Shown: positions 1 through 8,580, numbered from the stretch's first letter. The stretch is 19,722 nt of DNA from an uncultured Ilumatobacter sp. (GCA_937905835.1 CALCXK010000048.1:1-19722), one strand, 5' to 3'. Notes: generated by a model not told the origin, from the letters alone. Numbers and translations are program-made.

Positions 1-49
1 TTTTGTGTGAGGAGAAGTGGGCAACGACGCCGCAATCGCTCACACAAAA
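1..49. repeat. Inverted repeat flanking 27 nt, downstream of the antiporter
   Basis: An 11-bp perfect inverted repeat is visible: TTTTGTGTGAG at 1-11 and CTCACACAAAA at 39-49. It lies just beyond the 3' end of the minus-strand antiporter gene (stop at 74-76). The T/A-rich outer ends and position fit a transcription terminator hairpin, although the 27-nt spacer is long for one. The left end abuts the window edge, so the repeat may extend further and could instead be the edge of a larger palindromic element. Confidence 0.45.
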
Positions 50-73
50 ATGGGGTGGACTGGAGAGCGGTGG

Positions 74-1927
74 TTATTCCGGAGTTGAGTCTTCGACTGC
101 AGCGTTGTCCAGTTCGCGCTGGAACGACGGAGCAGCCATGCCGATGACGATGCCCTCGACGGGGAGCGCGTCGTTGCGGCACAGGAACGCCATCTGTTCG
201 TCGATCACGCGAATCAATGGAATGAACAGGTCGCCATCGACGGCGGTATTCATGCGCGGGCCGGCTTGGGCGCTCCGTGCTTTCCAGCCCTGGCGCGCTC
301 GTTCGTCGATCGTCGAGTAGGTGACGCCGTCGATGCCAATCTGACGACCCAGATACTCGGAAGGAACACCGGTTTCGCCCGATCGACGCTTGCCCGGTGA
401 CAGCTGAAACACCTCTCGGCGGCCAAACACTCGGGCGAATCGGGCGGTGGCCAGGGCATTAACCTCGTCGTTCGACGTGAAGGCCATGAGGCGGCCGATG
501 CCCCGAAGGTCGAGGTTGTGGGTGGCATCTTCTGCGAGGACATTCAACCGACGTGCGGCGAGACCGTTCGAGATTGACCGGGTGACGTTGTACGGGTCAG
601 TGTCGATGAGGAGTGACTTGATGCCGTGCTCCTTCAACTGCAGGGCGATACCTTGCGACGTGGCGTGAGCGCCGGCGATCAACACACCAGCGACTTGTGC
701 CTCGGCCAGTCCGAGCAAGCGGGCCGCGGGGCCGGAGAAGAAGCCGTAGACGACAATCGTTCCGATGATCACGAGGAATACGATCGGCACGATTTTGTCG
801 GCGTCGGTGACGTTTTCTGCTTCCATGCGGATTGCGAAGATCGCCGACACTGCAGCGGCCACGATGCCGCGTGGCGCCATCATCATCAAGAACATTCGCT
901 CGCGCCATGTCAGTGACGTGCGGACCGTGGACACCAAGACCGTGAGCGGGCGAGCAATCAGCACCAAGACGGCGAGGAAACCGAGTGCGGGCAGTAGCAC
1001 GTCGCGCAGCGCGTCGGCTTCGATTCGGGCGGCGAGGAGGATGAACAACGCCGAGATCAGTAGCGTTCGGAGGCTTTCACTGAACTCGAGAACGTGTCGT
1101 ACGGTTGACGTGTCGCGTCGCGCGAGGTAGATGCCGAGCACGGTGACCGTCAGCAACCCCGACTCTTCCTGGACCTCGTTAGCCGCGACGAACGTGGCCA
1201 CGACGAAGGCAAACGTGATCGGAACGATCAGTTGGTCAGGGATGAGGAATCGGCGGAGTGCTTCGTCGAGGACGAATGCGGCAAGGAGACCAATGCCGGC
1301 GCCCGCAATGATCGTGAGCGCCAGAATGCCCGCTACCTTCAAGATGGCTTCGTTGGCGCCGTCGAGCAGCACAATTTCGAATGCCAGCAGTGCGGCGGTG
1401 GCGCCGATCGGGTCGATCAGCACGCCTTCGGCACGGAGGATCGGGCCGGTCGTGCCGGCGGGTCGAACGAAGCGGAGGAGCGGGCCGACCACGGTTGGGC
1501 CGGTCACGACGAGTACGGCACCGAGCACGATTGCAGCCTGGTTCGAGATGCCGAAGATCTCGCGAGAGGCGTACCAGCTGATGATGAAGCTGATCACGGC
1601 GCCGATGGTGATCAATCGGCGGACCACGATGCCGGTGTTGCGCAACTCGCGCGGGGGAAGGTCGAGGCCGCCCTCGAAGAGGATCAGGGCGACCGAGAGC
1701 GACACGAGCGGGAAGAGTTGGCCGCCGAGTAATTGATCGGGGTCGATGATGCCGGTGACGGGACCGAGCAGGAGGCCAGCAAGCAGCAAGGCGATAATCG
1801 ACGGGATCTGGGTTCGCCAGGCGATCCACTGAGCCGCCATGCCGGCGCCGACGATGACCGCGAGCGTCGGTCCGATCGTCGATTCACCTGCCGCAAGCAG
1901 AACAGAGGCGGGAAGTGCAGCGATCAT
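74..1927 (-). CDS. Cation:proton antiporter (CPA family) with C-terminal nucleotide-binding-like domain
   Basis: This 617-residue inner-membrane protein probably exchanges Na+ or K+ for H+. Residues about 15-405 are almost continuous hydrophobic helices (12-13 predicted by eye) typical of the Na+/H+ exchanger domain. They include the conserved-looking stretches GPTVVGPLLR and LIDPIGA, the latter carrying a likely ion-binding Asp. Residues about 413-512 resemble a TrkA-N/RCK-like Rossmann domain (IAGAHATSQG, then LLIDTDPYN). Its glycine motif is degenerate, so nucleotide binding is uncertain. About 100 polar residues follow. The ATG at 1927 places the first helix right after a short hydrophobic leader. 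The gene is alone on minus; its upstream neighbours diverge. Ion specificity cannot be read from the sequence. Confidence 0.88.
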   Translation of the reverse strand: MIAALPASVLLAAGESTIGPTLAVIVGAGMAAQWIAWRTQIPSIIALLLAGLLLGPVTGIIDPDQLLGGQLFPLVSLSVALILFEGGLDLPPRELRNTGIVVRRLITIGAVISFIISWYASREIFGISNQAAIVLGAVLVVTGPTVVGPLLRFVRPAGTTGPILRAEGVLIDPIGATAALLAFEIVLLDGANEAILKVAGILALTIIAGAGIGLLAAFVLDEALRRFLIPDQLIVPITFAFVVATFVAANEVQEESGLLTVTVLGIYLARRDTSTVRHVLEFSESLRTLLISALFILLAARIEADALRDVLLPALGFLAVLVLIARPLTVLVSTVRTSLTWRERMFLMMMAPRGIVAAAVSAIFAIRMEAENVTDADKIVPIVFLVIIGTIVVYGFFSGPAARLLGLAEAQVAGVLIAGAHATSQGIALQLKEHGIKSLLIDTDPYNVTRSISNGLAARRLNVLAEDATHNLDLRGIGRLMAFTSNDEVNALATARFARVFGRREVFQLSPGKRRSGETGVPSEYLGRQIGIDGVTYSTIDERARQGWKARSAQAGPRMNTAVDGDLFIPLIRVIDEQMAFLCRNDALPVEGIVIGMAAPSFQRELDNAAVEDSTPE

Positions 1928-2054
1928 CGGCGCAGGCCACCGAGTGTGAGAGCCACCATTCGCTGAGATCGTAGCGGCGATCGCTCAGACGTGCGGGTGA
2001 GAGCGTCAAGGGGGGTAGTGATCGGTCGGCTCCGGCGAGCGTTAAGTTCGCCAT

Positions 2055-2225
2055 GTGACCGAACGAACCACCTTCCCGACGAGCAAGGACTACCCTGAGC
2101 TCGCTGCTGCGTTCGACGGGGACATCGCAGCGTTTCGTGCCAGTGGTGAGCTTGAGCAGATCGTGGTCGCAGGCCGACCCGGGCGAGCCCAACAAGCTGT
2201 AGTCCCAGGCTGGTTGGTGCAGTAG
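2055..2225 (+). CDS. Possible small protein, unknown (56 aa, GTG start)
   Basis: An open frame starting with GTG encodes 56 residues, beginning VTERTTFPTSKDYPELAAAF. It ends with TAG 11 nt before the SDR start. The first two thirds has GC-rich third positions and a plausible acidic/hydrophobic mix; the last third does not. There is no Shine-Dalgarno sequence and no family I recognise. It may be a small leader gene, the broken 5' end of a lost gene, or chance. The rest of the 309-nt gap between the antiporter and the SDR (1928-2054) shows nothing recognisable apart from presumed promoters. Confidence 0.3.
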   Translation: MTERTTFPTSKDYPELAAAFDGDIAAFRASGELEQIVVAGRPGRAQQAVVPGWLVQ

Positions 2226-2228
2226 TTT
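2223..2228 (+). promoter_or_regulatory. Candidate -10 element of the SDR-kinase-oxidase operon (leaderless)
   Basis: TAGTTT fits the actinobacterial TANNNT -10 consensus. It lies 8 nt before the ATG at 2237, the spacing expected if transcription starts at the start codon itself. No Shine-Dalgarno sequence precedes the ATG, and no clear -35 is visible. Confidence 0.4.
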
Positions 2229-2236
2229 GCATCGCT

Positions 2237-3013
2237 ATGTCGATCACCGACTTCTCAATGAACTGGTTTGACCTGTCCGGAAAATCCGCGATTGTCACGG
2301 GCGGCAACTCTGGGCTCGGCCAAGGATTTGCCAGGGCACTCGCGGCCGCTGGCGCCAACGTGTTCGTGCCCAGCTTGGCCGATGACGACGGCACCACCCG
2401 ACAGCTCATCGAAGCCACCGGACAACAGTTCGCTTTTCTCGAAACCGACATTACTCGGGCTGGCGAGCCTGCTCGGGTCGTCGAGTCCTGTGTCGAAGCG
2501 TTCGGAACCGTCGACATCCTGGTCAACAGTGCCGGCATCTGCCCGCTCGGTGAAGTACTCGACTTCGGTCGCGACAAGTGGGACGCCACAGTGGCTGTCA
2601 ACCTCACCGCGGCATTCGAGATGAGCCACGAAGCCGCCAAGGTGATGGTTCCCCAGCGCAGTGGCAAGATCATCAACATCTGCTCGATGTTCAGCTTCCT
2701 CGGTGGTCGCCTCTCGCCCGCCTACGCGGCAACGAAGCACGGCATCGCTGGCCTCACCAAGGCGTACTGCGACGAGCTCGCCATGCACAACATTCAAGTC
2801 AACGGTATTGCACCCGGGTATTTCGCCACGGCGATCACCGAGAACACCCGCAGTAACCCCGAGACCAACCAACGCGTGCTCGACCACATCCCGGCCGAAC
2901 GCTGGGGTGAGCGTGTCGACTTGATGGGCACAGCGGTGTTTCTCGCCTCCACAGCGTCCGACTACGTCAACGGTCACGTACTGGCCGTCGACGGCGGCTA
3001 CCTCGTCCGCTGA
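2237..3013 (+). CDS. SDR-family NAD(P)-dependent oxidoreductase, KduD/YgcW-like
   Basis: This is a classical 258-residue short-chain dehydrogenase. It shows the cofactor motif TGGNSGLG at 21-28, NSAG at 97-100, Asn122, and the catalytic set Ser150, Tyr163 and Lys167 (S-x12-YAATK). The C-terminal half, with APGYFAT, PAERWG and ASDYVNGHVLAVDGG, reads like 2-deoxy-D-gluconate 3-dehydrogenase (KduD) and E. coli YgcW. It probably oxidises a secondary hydroxyl of a sugar acid or polyol; the true substrate is unknown. It is the first gene of a three-gene operon, 5 nt before the kinase. ATG 2237 is chosen because of the -10 hexamer 8 nt upstream; ATG 2258 (MNWFDLSGK) is a possible alternative. Confidence 0.88.
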   Translation: MSITDFSMNWFDLSGKSAIVTGGNSGLGQGFARALAAAGANVFVPSLADDDGTTRQLIEATGQQFAFLETDITRAGEPARVVESCVEAFGTVDILVNSAGICPLGEVLDFGRDKWDATVAVNLTAAFEMSHEAAKVMVPQRSGKIINICSMFSFLGGRLSPAYAATKHGIAGLTKAYCDELAMHNIQVNGIAPGYFATAITENTRSNPETNQRVLDHIPAERWGERVDLMGTAVFLASTASDYVNGHVLAVDGGYLVR

Positions 3014-3018
3014 TCGCT

Positions 3019-4452
3019 ATGACCGACTATCTGCTTGGCATCGACTGCGGCACCCAGAGCGCGAAGGTTGTGGTGTTCGACGAACGCGGCGCCGAGATCG
3101 CAAGCGGCCAGCAGGCGCTGCGGCCCACGGATCGGCCGGCTCCTGGCGTGGTGGTGCACCCCGACGACGACCTGTGGGATGCGATCTGCGCTGCCACCAA
3201 CGTGGCGCTTGCCTCGCTGCCCGCCGATGCCACGATCGCTGCTGTCGGGCTGTGCCCGATCCGCTGCTGCAAGGCGTTCCTCGATGCCGACGGCAACCTG
3301 ACCGAGCCAGTCATCAGCTGGATGGACGACCGGGCCTACTCGGCGTACGTGCCCGACGACCCGACGATTGCCTACGCCACGACGGCGTCGGGCTATGTCG
3401 GTCACCGCATGACCGGCGAGTTCGTGGATACCGCGGCCAACAACATCGCCTTGCAATGGCCGATCGACACCAACACCTGGCGATGGAGCGACGACCCGAA
3501 TCAGTTCGCTCACCACAAGGTGCGACGCGAGCAATTGTTCGAGCTGCAGCAACCGGGCGACATCATCGGGACCATCACGGCTGCCGCCGCCGCCGCCACC
3601 GGCATCGCCGAAGGCACACCGGTTGTTTCGACAGCGAACGATAAGGCGGTCGAGGTGCTCGGAGCAGGCTCGCTTGGTGAGTCGACGGTGCTGATCTCGC
3701 TCGGCACCTATATCGCGGCGATGATGCAGGGCCGCCAGAACTCTCCCGCAACCGACAACTTTTGGACCAACTTCGCCAGCCAACCCGGTGTCTATCTGTA
3801 TGAGAGCAACGGCATCCGGCGCGGCATGTGGACCCTCACCTGGCTCCTCGACCTTCTGGGCCCGGAGTTCGCCGACGCTGCCGATGCCGCCGGGTTGAGC
3901 CGCGAGACCTACCTCGAACGCGAAGCGGTCGCCGTCGCGCCGGGCAGCGACGGGTTGGTGATGGTGCTCGATTTCCTGGCTCCGACCGACAAACCGTTTC
4001 GCAAAGCCACCATGTTCGGCTTCGATGCCCGCCACACCCGCGGGCACCTGTACCGGGCAGTTCTCGAAGCAATCGCCATGACGATGAAACTGCATGTCGA
4101 TGCCATGACCACCCAACTCGGAGTGTCGCTCGACAACATCGTCTTGTCCGGGGGCGGCAGCAACAGCGAGCTGTTCGCTCAGATCTTCGCCGACGTCTTC
4201 GACCTCCCGACCTCGCGAGCCAACGGTCCCTCAGGTGCCAGTCTCGGCGCGGCGATGTGTGCGGCGAGCGCCGTCGGAATCCATTCATCCATCGACGCCG
4301 CCTCGGCCGCCATGGCGAGCGGTCGACAGACCTTCACCCCCGACCCGATGACTGTCCCGCGCTACCGCGAGATCATCACTACCGTGCTCCCCGGAATCCG
4401 CGAACACACCGATCCGCTCTACGCACGATCATTCCCCCTGTTCCACTCATGA
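3019..4452 (+). CDS. FGGY-family carbohydrate kinase (YgcE-like)
   Basis: This 477-residue cytoplasmic sugar kinase phosphorylates a sugar, polyol or keto-sugar with ATP. The N-terminal phosphate loop is DCGTQSAK at 9-16, and the probable catalytic base is Asp208 in the segment ANDKAVEVLGAG. The second-domain motifs LISLGT (about 225-230), LSGGGSNSELFAQ and GASLGAAM complete the FGGY ATPase fold. The length is normal for the family. It starts 5 nt after the SDR stop, and its TGA overlaps the ATG of the next gene (ATGA), suggesting translational coupling. Substrate cannot be deduced; gene order and protein lengths resemble E. coli ygcW-ygcE-ygcU, whose substrate is also unclear as far as I know. 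Confidence 0.9.
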   Translation: MTDYLLGIDCGTQSAKVVVFDERGAEIASGQQALRPTDRPAPGVVVHPDDDLWDAICAATNVALASLPADATIAAVGLCPIRCCKAFLDADGNLTEPVISWMDDRAYSAYVPDDPTIAYATTASGYVGHRMTGEFVDTAANNIALQWPIDTNTWRWSDDPNQFAHHKVRREQLFELQQPGDIIGTITAAAAAATGIAEGTPVVSTANDKAVEVLGAGSLGESTVLISLGTYIAAMMQGRQNSPATDNFWTNFASQPGVYLYESNGIRRGMWTLTWLLDLLGPEFADAADAAGLSRETYLEREAVAVAPGSDGLVMVLDFLAPTDKPFRKATMFGFDARHTRGHLYRAVLEAIAMTMKLHVDAMTTQLGVSLDNIVLSGGGSNSELFAQIFADVFDLPTSRANGPSGASLGAAMCAASAVGIHSSIDAASAAMASGRQTFTPDPMTVPRYREIITTVLPGIREHTDPLYARSFPLFHS

Positions 4453-5909
4453 AAGCCACCGCCATGTCGCTCACCCATCAAGACGTCGTCGAACACCTCC
4501 GCCGCATCATCGACGCCGATCGAATCATCGACGATGAAGCCACCCTGAAGCTGGCCAGCGTCGACCACTACCGCAAGCTCCAGACCATCTTCGACACCCA
4601 CACGATGCAGCTCCCCGCTGCTGTGGTGATGGCCAACTCGACCGACGAAGTGTCGAAGATCCTCGCCTTCGCCGATGCCAATGATGTCAACGTGGTGGCC
4701 CGCACAGGGGGCACCGCAACCGAAGGTGGACTCGAGAGCGGTACCGACCGGTCGATCGTCGTCGACGGATCACTCATGAACGAGATCATCAGCATCGATG
4801 CCTACAACATGCAGGCCACCGTCCAGTGTGGCGTGCCGTTGCAGCTGCTCGAAGACGCATGCCGTGAACAGGGCCTGACCACCGGCCACTCGCCGCAATC
4901 GAAACCGATCGCCAGCATGGGCGGCCTGGTCGCCACCCGCAGCCGAGGCCAACTCTCGACCCTGTACGGAGGCATCGAAGACATGGTCGTCGGGTGCGAA
5001 GTCGTGTTCGCAGGAGGCGCGGTATCGCGCATCAAGAACAACCCTCGACGCGCCGCCGGGCCCGACATCCGCCACATCGTGATCGGCAACGAGGGCGCCC
5101 TGTGCTACATCACAGAAGTCACGGTCAAGCTGTTCCCCTTCATGCCGGAGAACAACCACTACCTGGGCTGGACCACCAAGGAAATGTCGAAAGGCTTCGA
5201 CGTTCTGCGCGACGTCATGGTCGCCGGACTCAAGCCAGCGGTGGCTCGGCTCTACGACTACGAAGACGGCCAACTCCAGTTCTCTCACATGGCGAACCCC
5301 GACGAGGTGACGATCATCTTCACCACCGAGGGCAACGCCGGAGTAGCCCGAGCAACCGCCGACGGCATCCGCGAGATCATCGCCCGACATCCGGACTGCA
5401 AGCCAATCGATGGCGACCTCGTCGACACCTGGTTCAACGATTTGGTCTGGGGACCCGAGAAAGTCATCGCCGAGTCCAACCGCATCCGCGAGTCGCGCAA
5501 CGTCAACCGCACCACCGAGGTATCAGCCGACTGGACCAGCATCCAGAAGATCTACGCCGCGGTGATCCCGCGCATCCGTGCCGAGATCGCCGGCATCACG
5601 ATGGTTGGCGGCCACTCGAGCCATAGCTACATCAACGGCACCAATTTGTACTTCAACTACTTCTTCGATCTCGGCGACACTGCTCCTGAAAACGAAACCG
5701 AAGAGTGCTATCTGCCGATCATCTCGATCATCGTCGACGAGACCCTGCGGTACGGCGGATCGATTGTGCACCACCATGGCATGGGCAAAGCTCGTGCGCC
5801 GTGGGTGAAGGACGAGTACGGCACCTCGTACCCGATGCTCGAAAAGTTGAAGCAGGTGTACGACCCGAACGGCGTCATGAACATGGGCACCATCATCCCG
5901 AACAAGTAG
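4449..5909 (+). CDS. FAD-linked oxidase, VAO/alkyl-DHAP-synthase-like (YgcU-like)
   Basis: This 486-residue flavoprotein has an N-terminal FAD-binding PCMH domain. Its pyrophosphate-binding stretch is ARTGGTATEGG at about 84-94, followed by SMGGLVATRSRGQLSTLYGG around 158-178 and GNEGALCYITEVTVKLFP around 214-233. The C-terminal cap ends with HHHGMGK beginning at residue 441, then a DPNGVMNMG tail, a signature shared with alkyldihydroxyacetonephosphate synthase and E. coli YgcU. It probably oxidises a hydroxy acid or polyol phosphate made by its operon partners. The ATG at 4449 overlaps the kinase stop; ATG 4464 (MSLTHQDVV) is an in-frame alternative. Ether-lipid synthesis is unlikely given the sugar kinase and SDR neighbours. 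Confidence 0.85.
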   Translation: MKATAMSLTHQDVVEHLRRIIDADRIIDDEATLKLASVDHYRKLQTIFDTHTMQLPAAVVMANSTDEVSKILAFADANDVNVVARTGGTATEGGLESGTDRSIVVDGSLMNEIISIDAYNMQATVQCGVPLQLLEDACREQGLTTGHSPQSKPIASMGGLVATRSRGQLSTLYGGIEDMVVGCEVVFAGGAVSRIKNNPRRAAGPDIRHIVIGNEGALCYITEVTVKLFPFMPENNHYLGWTTKEMSKGFDVLRDVMVAGLKPAVARLYDYEDGQLQFSHMANPDEVTIIFTTEGNAGVARATADGIREIIARHPDCKPIDGDLVDTWFNDLVWGPEKVIAESNRIRESRNVNRTTEVSADWTSIQKIYAAVIPRIRAEIAGITMVGGHSSHSYINGTNLYFNYFFDLGDTAPENETEECYLPIISIIVDETLRYGGSIVHHHGMGKARAPWVKDEYGTSYPMLEKLKQVYDPNGVMNMGTIIPNK

Positions 5910-5951
5910 ACGCCGTGGCGCGCTCGAGGAACAGCGGCAACTCTTGGACGC

Positions 5952-6044
5952 TTGTCATCCGAAGGGACATCGACCGAAACGGCCGGTGCGTTCCGGGGCC
6001 ACATCGAAGGCGGACTCGAAGCAGCGGAGCGAACTGCCCGATAG
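5952..6044 (+). pseudogene. Relic of a flavin amine oxidase C-terminus
   Basis: An open stretch ending in TAG at 6042-6044 encodes LSSEGTSTETAGAFRGHIEG followed by GLEAAERTAR. This resembles the last 30 residues of FAD-dependent amine oxidases, where an AGE-x-TS segment precedes a G-x2-x-GA-x2-SGxRAA helix. There is no start codon, no flavin-binding N-terminus and no room for one, since the preceding gene ends at 5909. I read it as the surviving 3' end of a deleted gene. The remaining gap 6045-6249 shows no gene or RNA I recognise. Confidence 0.45.
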
Positions 6045-6249
6045 CTCAAAGGAAGGACACCACGACTCGATTCGCTCTCTCCGACCTGCTCGTCGAAGTC
6101 GACGGCTACCTGAGTATCACCTGACGGCGAGATTGACGTCGGGGCCAAGATCGTGCCCAGCCGCGGCCCGAAGAACTGCAGCACACTGAAGATGATGTCG
6201 GCCATGATCGCTCGGCCGCGCTGTACCGGCATGCTGCCACGCCATTTCT

Positions 6250-6945
6250 TTAGTCTGCCCCGCCAGTTTCGTCATGAACCCGATCGGCTGACAGATCCCA
6301 GTCGATCGGCTCGCGCCCGGCGTCGACCAACGCCTTGTTGGTGCGGCTGAACGGTTTACTTCCGAAGAATCCGTTGTGCGCGCTGAGTGGTGAAGGGTGC
6401 GGCGACTCGATCACCGTGTGCCGCGACCGGTCGATGAACTTCGTCTTGCTTCGGGCCCCGTTGCCCCACAGGATGAAGACCACCGGATCTTCCTTGTCGT
6501 TGACCACCTGGATCACGGTGTCGGTGAACTGCTCCCATCCCTGCTTCTGGTGCGAATTGGCTTGTCCGGCCCGGACAGTCAGCCGCGTGTTGAGGAGCAG
6601 GACACCTTGGCGTGCCCAGCCCTCGAGGTTGCCGTGTAATGGGATCGGCAGGTCGAGATCAGCGTGGAGCTCCTTGTACATGTTCCGTAACGACGGCGGT
6701 GTCCTGACGCCATGCCGCACGGAGAATGCCAGGCCGTGGGCTTGGCCAGGGCCGTGATACGGGTCCTGTCCGAGCACCATCACTTTGGTGTCGCCATAGG
6801 ACGTGAGGCGCAGTGCTGCGTAGACGTCGTCAGGCGATGGATACACCGAGTGCTGTGTGCGCTCGGCGGTGAGGAATGCCTGGAGGTCTGCCCAATAGGG
6901 CTTCGCGAATTCAGCGCGCAGCAGCGGGTTCCAATCGGTGGTCAT
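6250..6945 (-). CDS. ung: Uracil-DNA glycosylase, family 1
   Basis: This 231-residue enzyme removes uracil from DNA to start base-excision repair. The catalytic water-activating motif GQDPYH is at 59-64 (Asp61). GQAHGLAFSV follows at 67-76, PPSLRNMYKEL at about 83-93, LLLNT with Asn119 or nearby, and the DNA-intercalation loop HPSPLSA at 183-189. Full family length and an N-terminus aligning with E. coli Ung support the ATG at 6945. It diverges from the PLP enzyme gene, with only about 17-26 nt between start codons, so the two promoters must overlap the opposing coding regions. Confidence 0.96.
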   Translation of the reverse strand: MTTDWNPLLRAEFAKPYWADLQAFLTAERTQHSVYPSPDDVYAALRLTSYGDTKVMVLGQDPYHGPGQAHGLAFSVRHGVRTPPSLRNMYKELHADLDLPIPLHGNLEGWARQGVLLLNTRLTVRAGQANSHQKQGWEQFTDTVIQVVNDKEDPVVFILWGNGARSKTKFIDRSRHTVIESPHPSPLSAHNGFFGSKPFSRTNKALVDAGREPIDWDLSADRVHDETGGAD

Positions 6946-6958
6946 CGAGATCTGTGCC

Positions 6959-6964
6959 TAGCAT
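6959..6964 (+). promoter_or_regulatory. Candidate -10 element of the PLP-enzyme gene (leaderless)
   Basis: TAGCAT fits TANNNT and sits 7 nt before the ATG at 6972, favouring that start over the ATG at 6963, which lies inside the hexamer. No Shine-Dalgarno sequence is present upstream of either start. Confidence 0.4.
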
Positions 6965-6971
6965 GGTTCTC

Positions 6972-7964
6972 ATGTTCGAGCACCTCCAGCGAGCAGCGCT
7001 TGCCACCACGCCGACACCTCTCGAGCAGGGCCCGGTCATCGGTGGGGGAGCACGGTTGTGGGTCAAACGGGACGATCTGACCGGGCTCGGTGGCGGTGGC
7101 AATAAGGCTCGCAAGCTCGAGTTCCTGTGCGGTGCTGCACTTGCAGCCGAAGCTCAGGCTCTCATCACCGTCGGTGCCGGACAGTCGAATCACTGCCGAA
7201 TGACCGCTGCTGCGGGTGCCCGTCTCGGTCTGGAAGTCCATCTGATCCTCTCTGGCGACGAACCGGACGAACCGATCGGAAACCAGCTCCTGTCGATGCT
7301 GTTCGGTGCTCAGTTGCACTTCACCGGAGCGGCCCAGAGCCACTGGGGCGAACTCGAGATCGCACGCGAATTGCTGACTCGCGAGCTCAGTGGTGCCGGC
7401 TTGGCGCCCTATTCGATTCCGATCGGTGGCAGCACCGCAGTTGGGGCGCTCGGTTATGCAGCAGCATTTATCGAGTTACTCGACCAGTTCGACACATTGG
7501 GTATCGAGCCGTCGACCGTTGTCTTCACGTCGTCGAGCGGTGGCACGCACGCGGGTCTTCTCGCTGGCCGTGCTGCGGCAGCTGATGCGGGCCGTGGCGT
7601 TCCCGGCATCGTCGCCATCGGTGTCGCCAAGGGGGTCAACATCGGCTTGCCCGACGTCGCCGACCTGGCGAATCAGACCCTTGACCTCATGGGGCTCACC
7701 GATGTGCGCATCGACCCCGCCGACGTCGAAGTCGACACACGCTGGATCGGTGACGACTACGCGGTGCCGACCACGGCTGGCGACAACGCGGTCCGCTGGG
7801 CGGCGACCAACGGTGGCTGGCTGTGCGATCGAACCTACTCGGGCAAGGGCCTGTCTGGTGCCCTTGGCCTCGCTGAGGAAGGTCGATTCGCCAACGAGGA
7901 CATCGTGTTCATTCACACGGGCGGCTGGCCGGCGCTGTTCGCCGCGGGCGGCGTTCCTGCCTAA
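6972..7964 (+). CDS. PLP-dependent D-cysteine desulfhydrase / ACC deaminase family protein
   Basis: The 330-residue fold-type II PLP enzyme carries the cofactor lysine in GGGGNKARKLEF (Lys45 by the 6972 start). It then has GAGQSNHCRMTAAAGARLGL, the substrate-loop region of this family, and a glycine-rich phosphate-binding stretch SSGGTHAGLLAG around residue 180. Members break D-cysteine to pyruvate, sulfide and ammonia, or deaminate 1-aminocyclopropane-1-carboxylate. The Gln-Ser-Asn-His segment reads more like D-cysteine desulfhydrase, but the two cannot be separated securely by eye. The start at 6972 is preferred from the upstream -10; ATG 6963 would add three residues. It converges on plsY with a 10-nt gap. 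Confidence 0.87.
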   Translation: MFEHLQRAALATTPTPLEQGPVIGGGARLWVKRDDLTGLGGGGNKARKLEFLCGAALAAEAQALITVGAGQSNHCRMTAAAGARLGLEVHLILSGDEPDEPIGNQLLSMLFGAQLHFTGAAQSHWGELEIARELLTRELSGAGLAPYSIPIGGSTAVGALGYAAAFIELLDQFDTLGIEPSTVVFTSSSGGTHAGLLAGRAAAADAGRGVPGIVAIGVAKGVNIGLPDVADLANQTLDLMGLTDVRIDPADVEVDTRWIGDDYAVPTTAGDNAVRWAATNGGWLCDRTYSGKGLSGALGLAEEGRFANEDIVFIHTGGWPALFAAGGVPA

Positions 7965-7974
7965 CGCAATCAGT

Positions 7975-8580
7975 TCAGCTGCGAAGCTCGGGCTCTTCGC
8001 GCCGGATCAACCGACCGAAGTTCCGCCAATGCTTCACGAGGATGAGGCCGCACAGGCCGGCCATCGCCCCGAACTCCCAGGCTGGCCGGCCGGTCAACGC
8101 GAGGCCGATCGGTACGGAGCCAGCGGTCAGGATCGAGCCGAGCGCGGCCTTGCCCGTCATCTTGCTGAGTAGCCACCACAGGATCGTTGCAGCGATGCCG
8201 ATAATTGGTTGCAGCACGATCAAGGCGCCTGACCCGCAGGCCACTCCTTTGCCGCCCTTAAAGTTGCGGGTGGCTGGAAACATGTGGCCGAGCGCAGCCG
8301 TAATCGCGCAGATGTAGCCGAGTGGCCGGCCGGTGCCGGCCCAGTCGAAGCCCATCCCCAAGCCGAGCCCAGTGGCGAGGCCGGCCTTGAGCGCATCGAG
8401 CACGTAGACCCACACGCCCTTCCTCCAGCCGAGCGCCCGTGTGACGTTCGAAGCGCCAGGGTTGCCCGACCCGACTGTCGAGATGTCGATGCCATTGGCG
8501 CGAGCGACCATGATCGCACTCGGAAAGGTACCCAGCGCGTACGCCAAGAAAATGAGCAGTACCGCCAGCACGGGTGGCAT
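7975..8580 (-). CDS. plsY: Glycerol-3-phosphate acyltransferase PlsY
   Basis: The enzyme transfers the acyl group of acyl-phosphate to glycerol-3-phosphate, the first committed step of phospholipid synthesis, in the cytoplasmic membrane. Conserved motif 1, GSGNPGASN, is at 37-45. Motif 2, GHMFPATRNFKGGKGVA, is at 98-114. Five or so hydrophobic segments surround them, and 201 residues is normal. The ATG at 8580 is preferred because the first helix (LAVLLIFLAYALGTFPSA) begins right after it; an in-frame TTG at 8610 would add ten charged residues. The gene is single and convergent with the PLP enzyme gene. Confidence 0.95.
   Translation of the reverse strand: MPPVLAVLLIFLAYALGTFPSAIMVARANGIDISTVGSGNPGASNVTRALGWRKGVWVYVLDALKAGLATGLGLGMGFDWAGTGRPLGYICAITAALGHMFPATRNFKGGKGVACGSGALIVLQPIIGIAATILWWLLSKMTGKAALGSILTAGSVPIGLALTGRPAWEFGAMAGLCGLILVKHWRNFGRLIRREEPELRS

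Noticed and set aside
2237..3013. The KduD-like SDR as a mycofactocin-dependent SDR
   Set aside because: It reads as a canonical KduD/YgcW-type SDR without the extra insertion expected of mycofactocin-coupled SDRs, and it sits in its own kinase/oxidase operon.
2255..4116. Long open frames on the minus strand opposite the SDR and kinase genes
   Set aside because: They mirror strongly coding plus-strand genes with clear catalytic motifs and give low-complexity His/Arg/Gly-rich proteins without family resemblance.
5708..6232. A minus-strand open frame covering the gap after the FAD oxidase gene
   Set aside because: It overlaps the end of the oxidase gene antisense, has no recognisable motif, and runs antisense to the amine oxidase relic.
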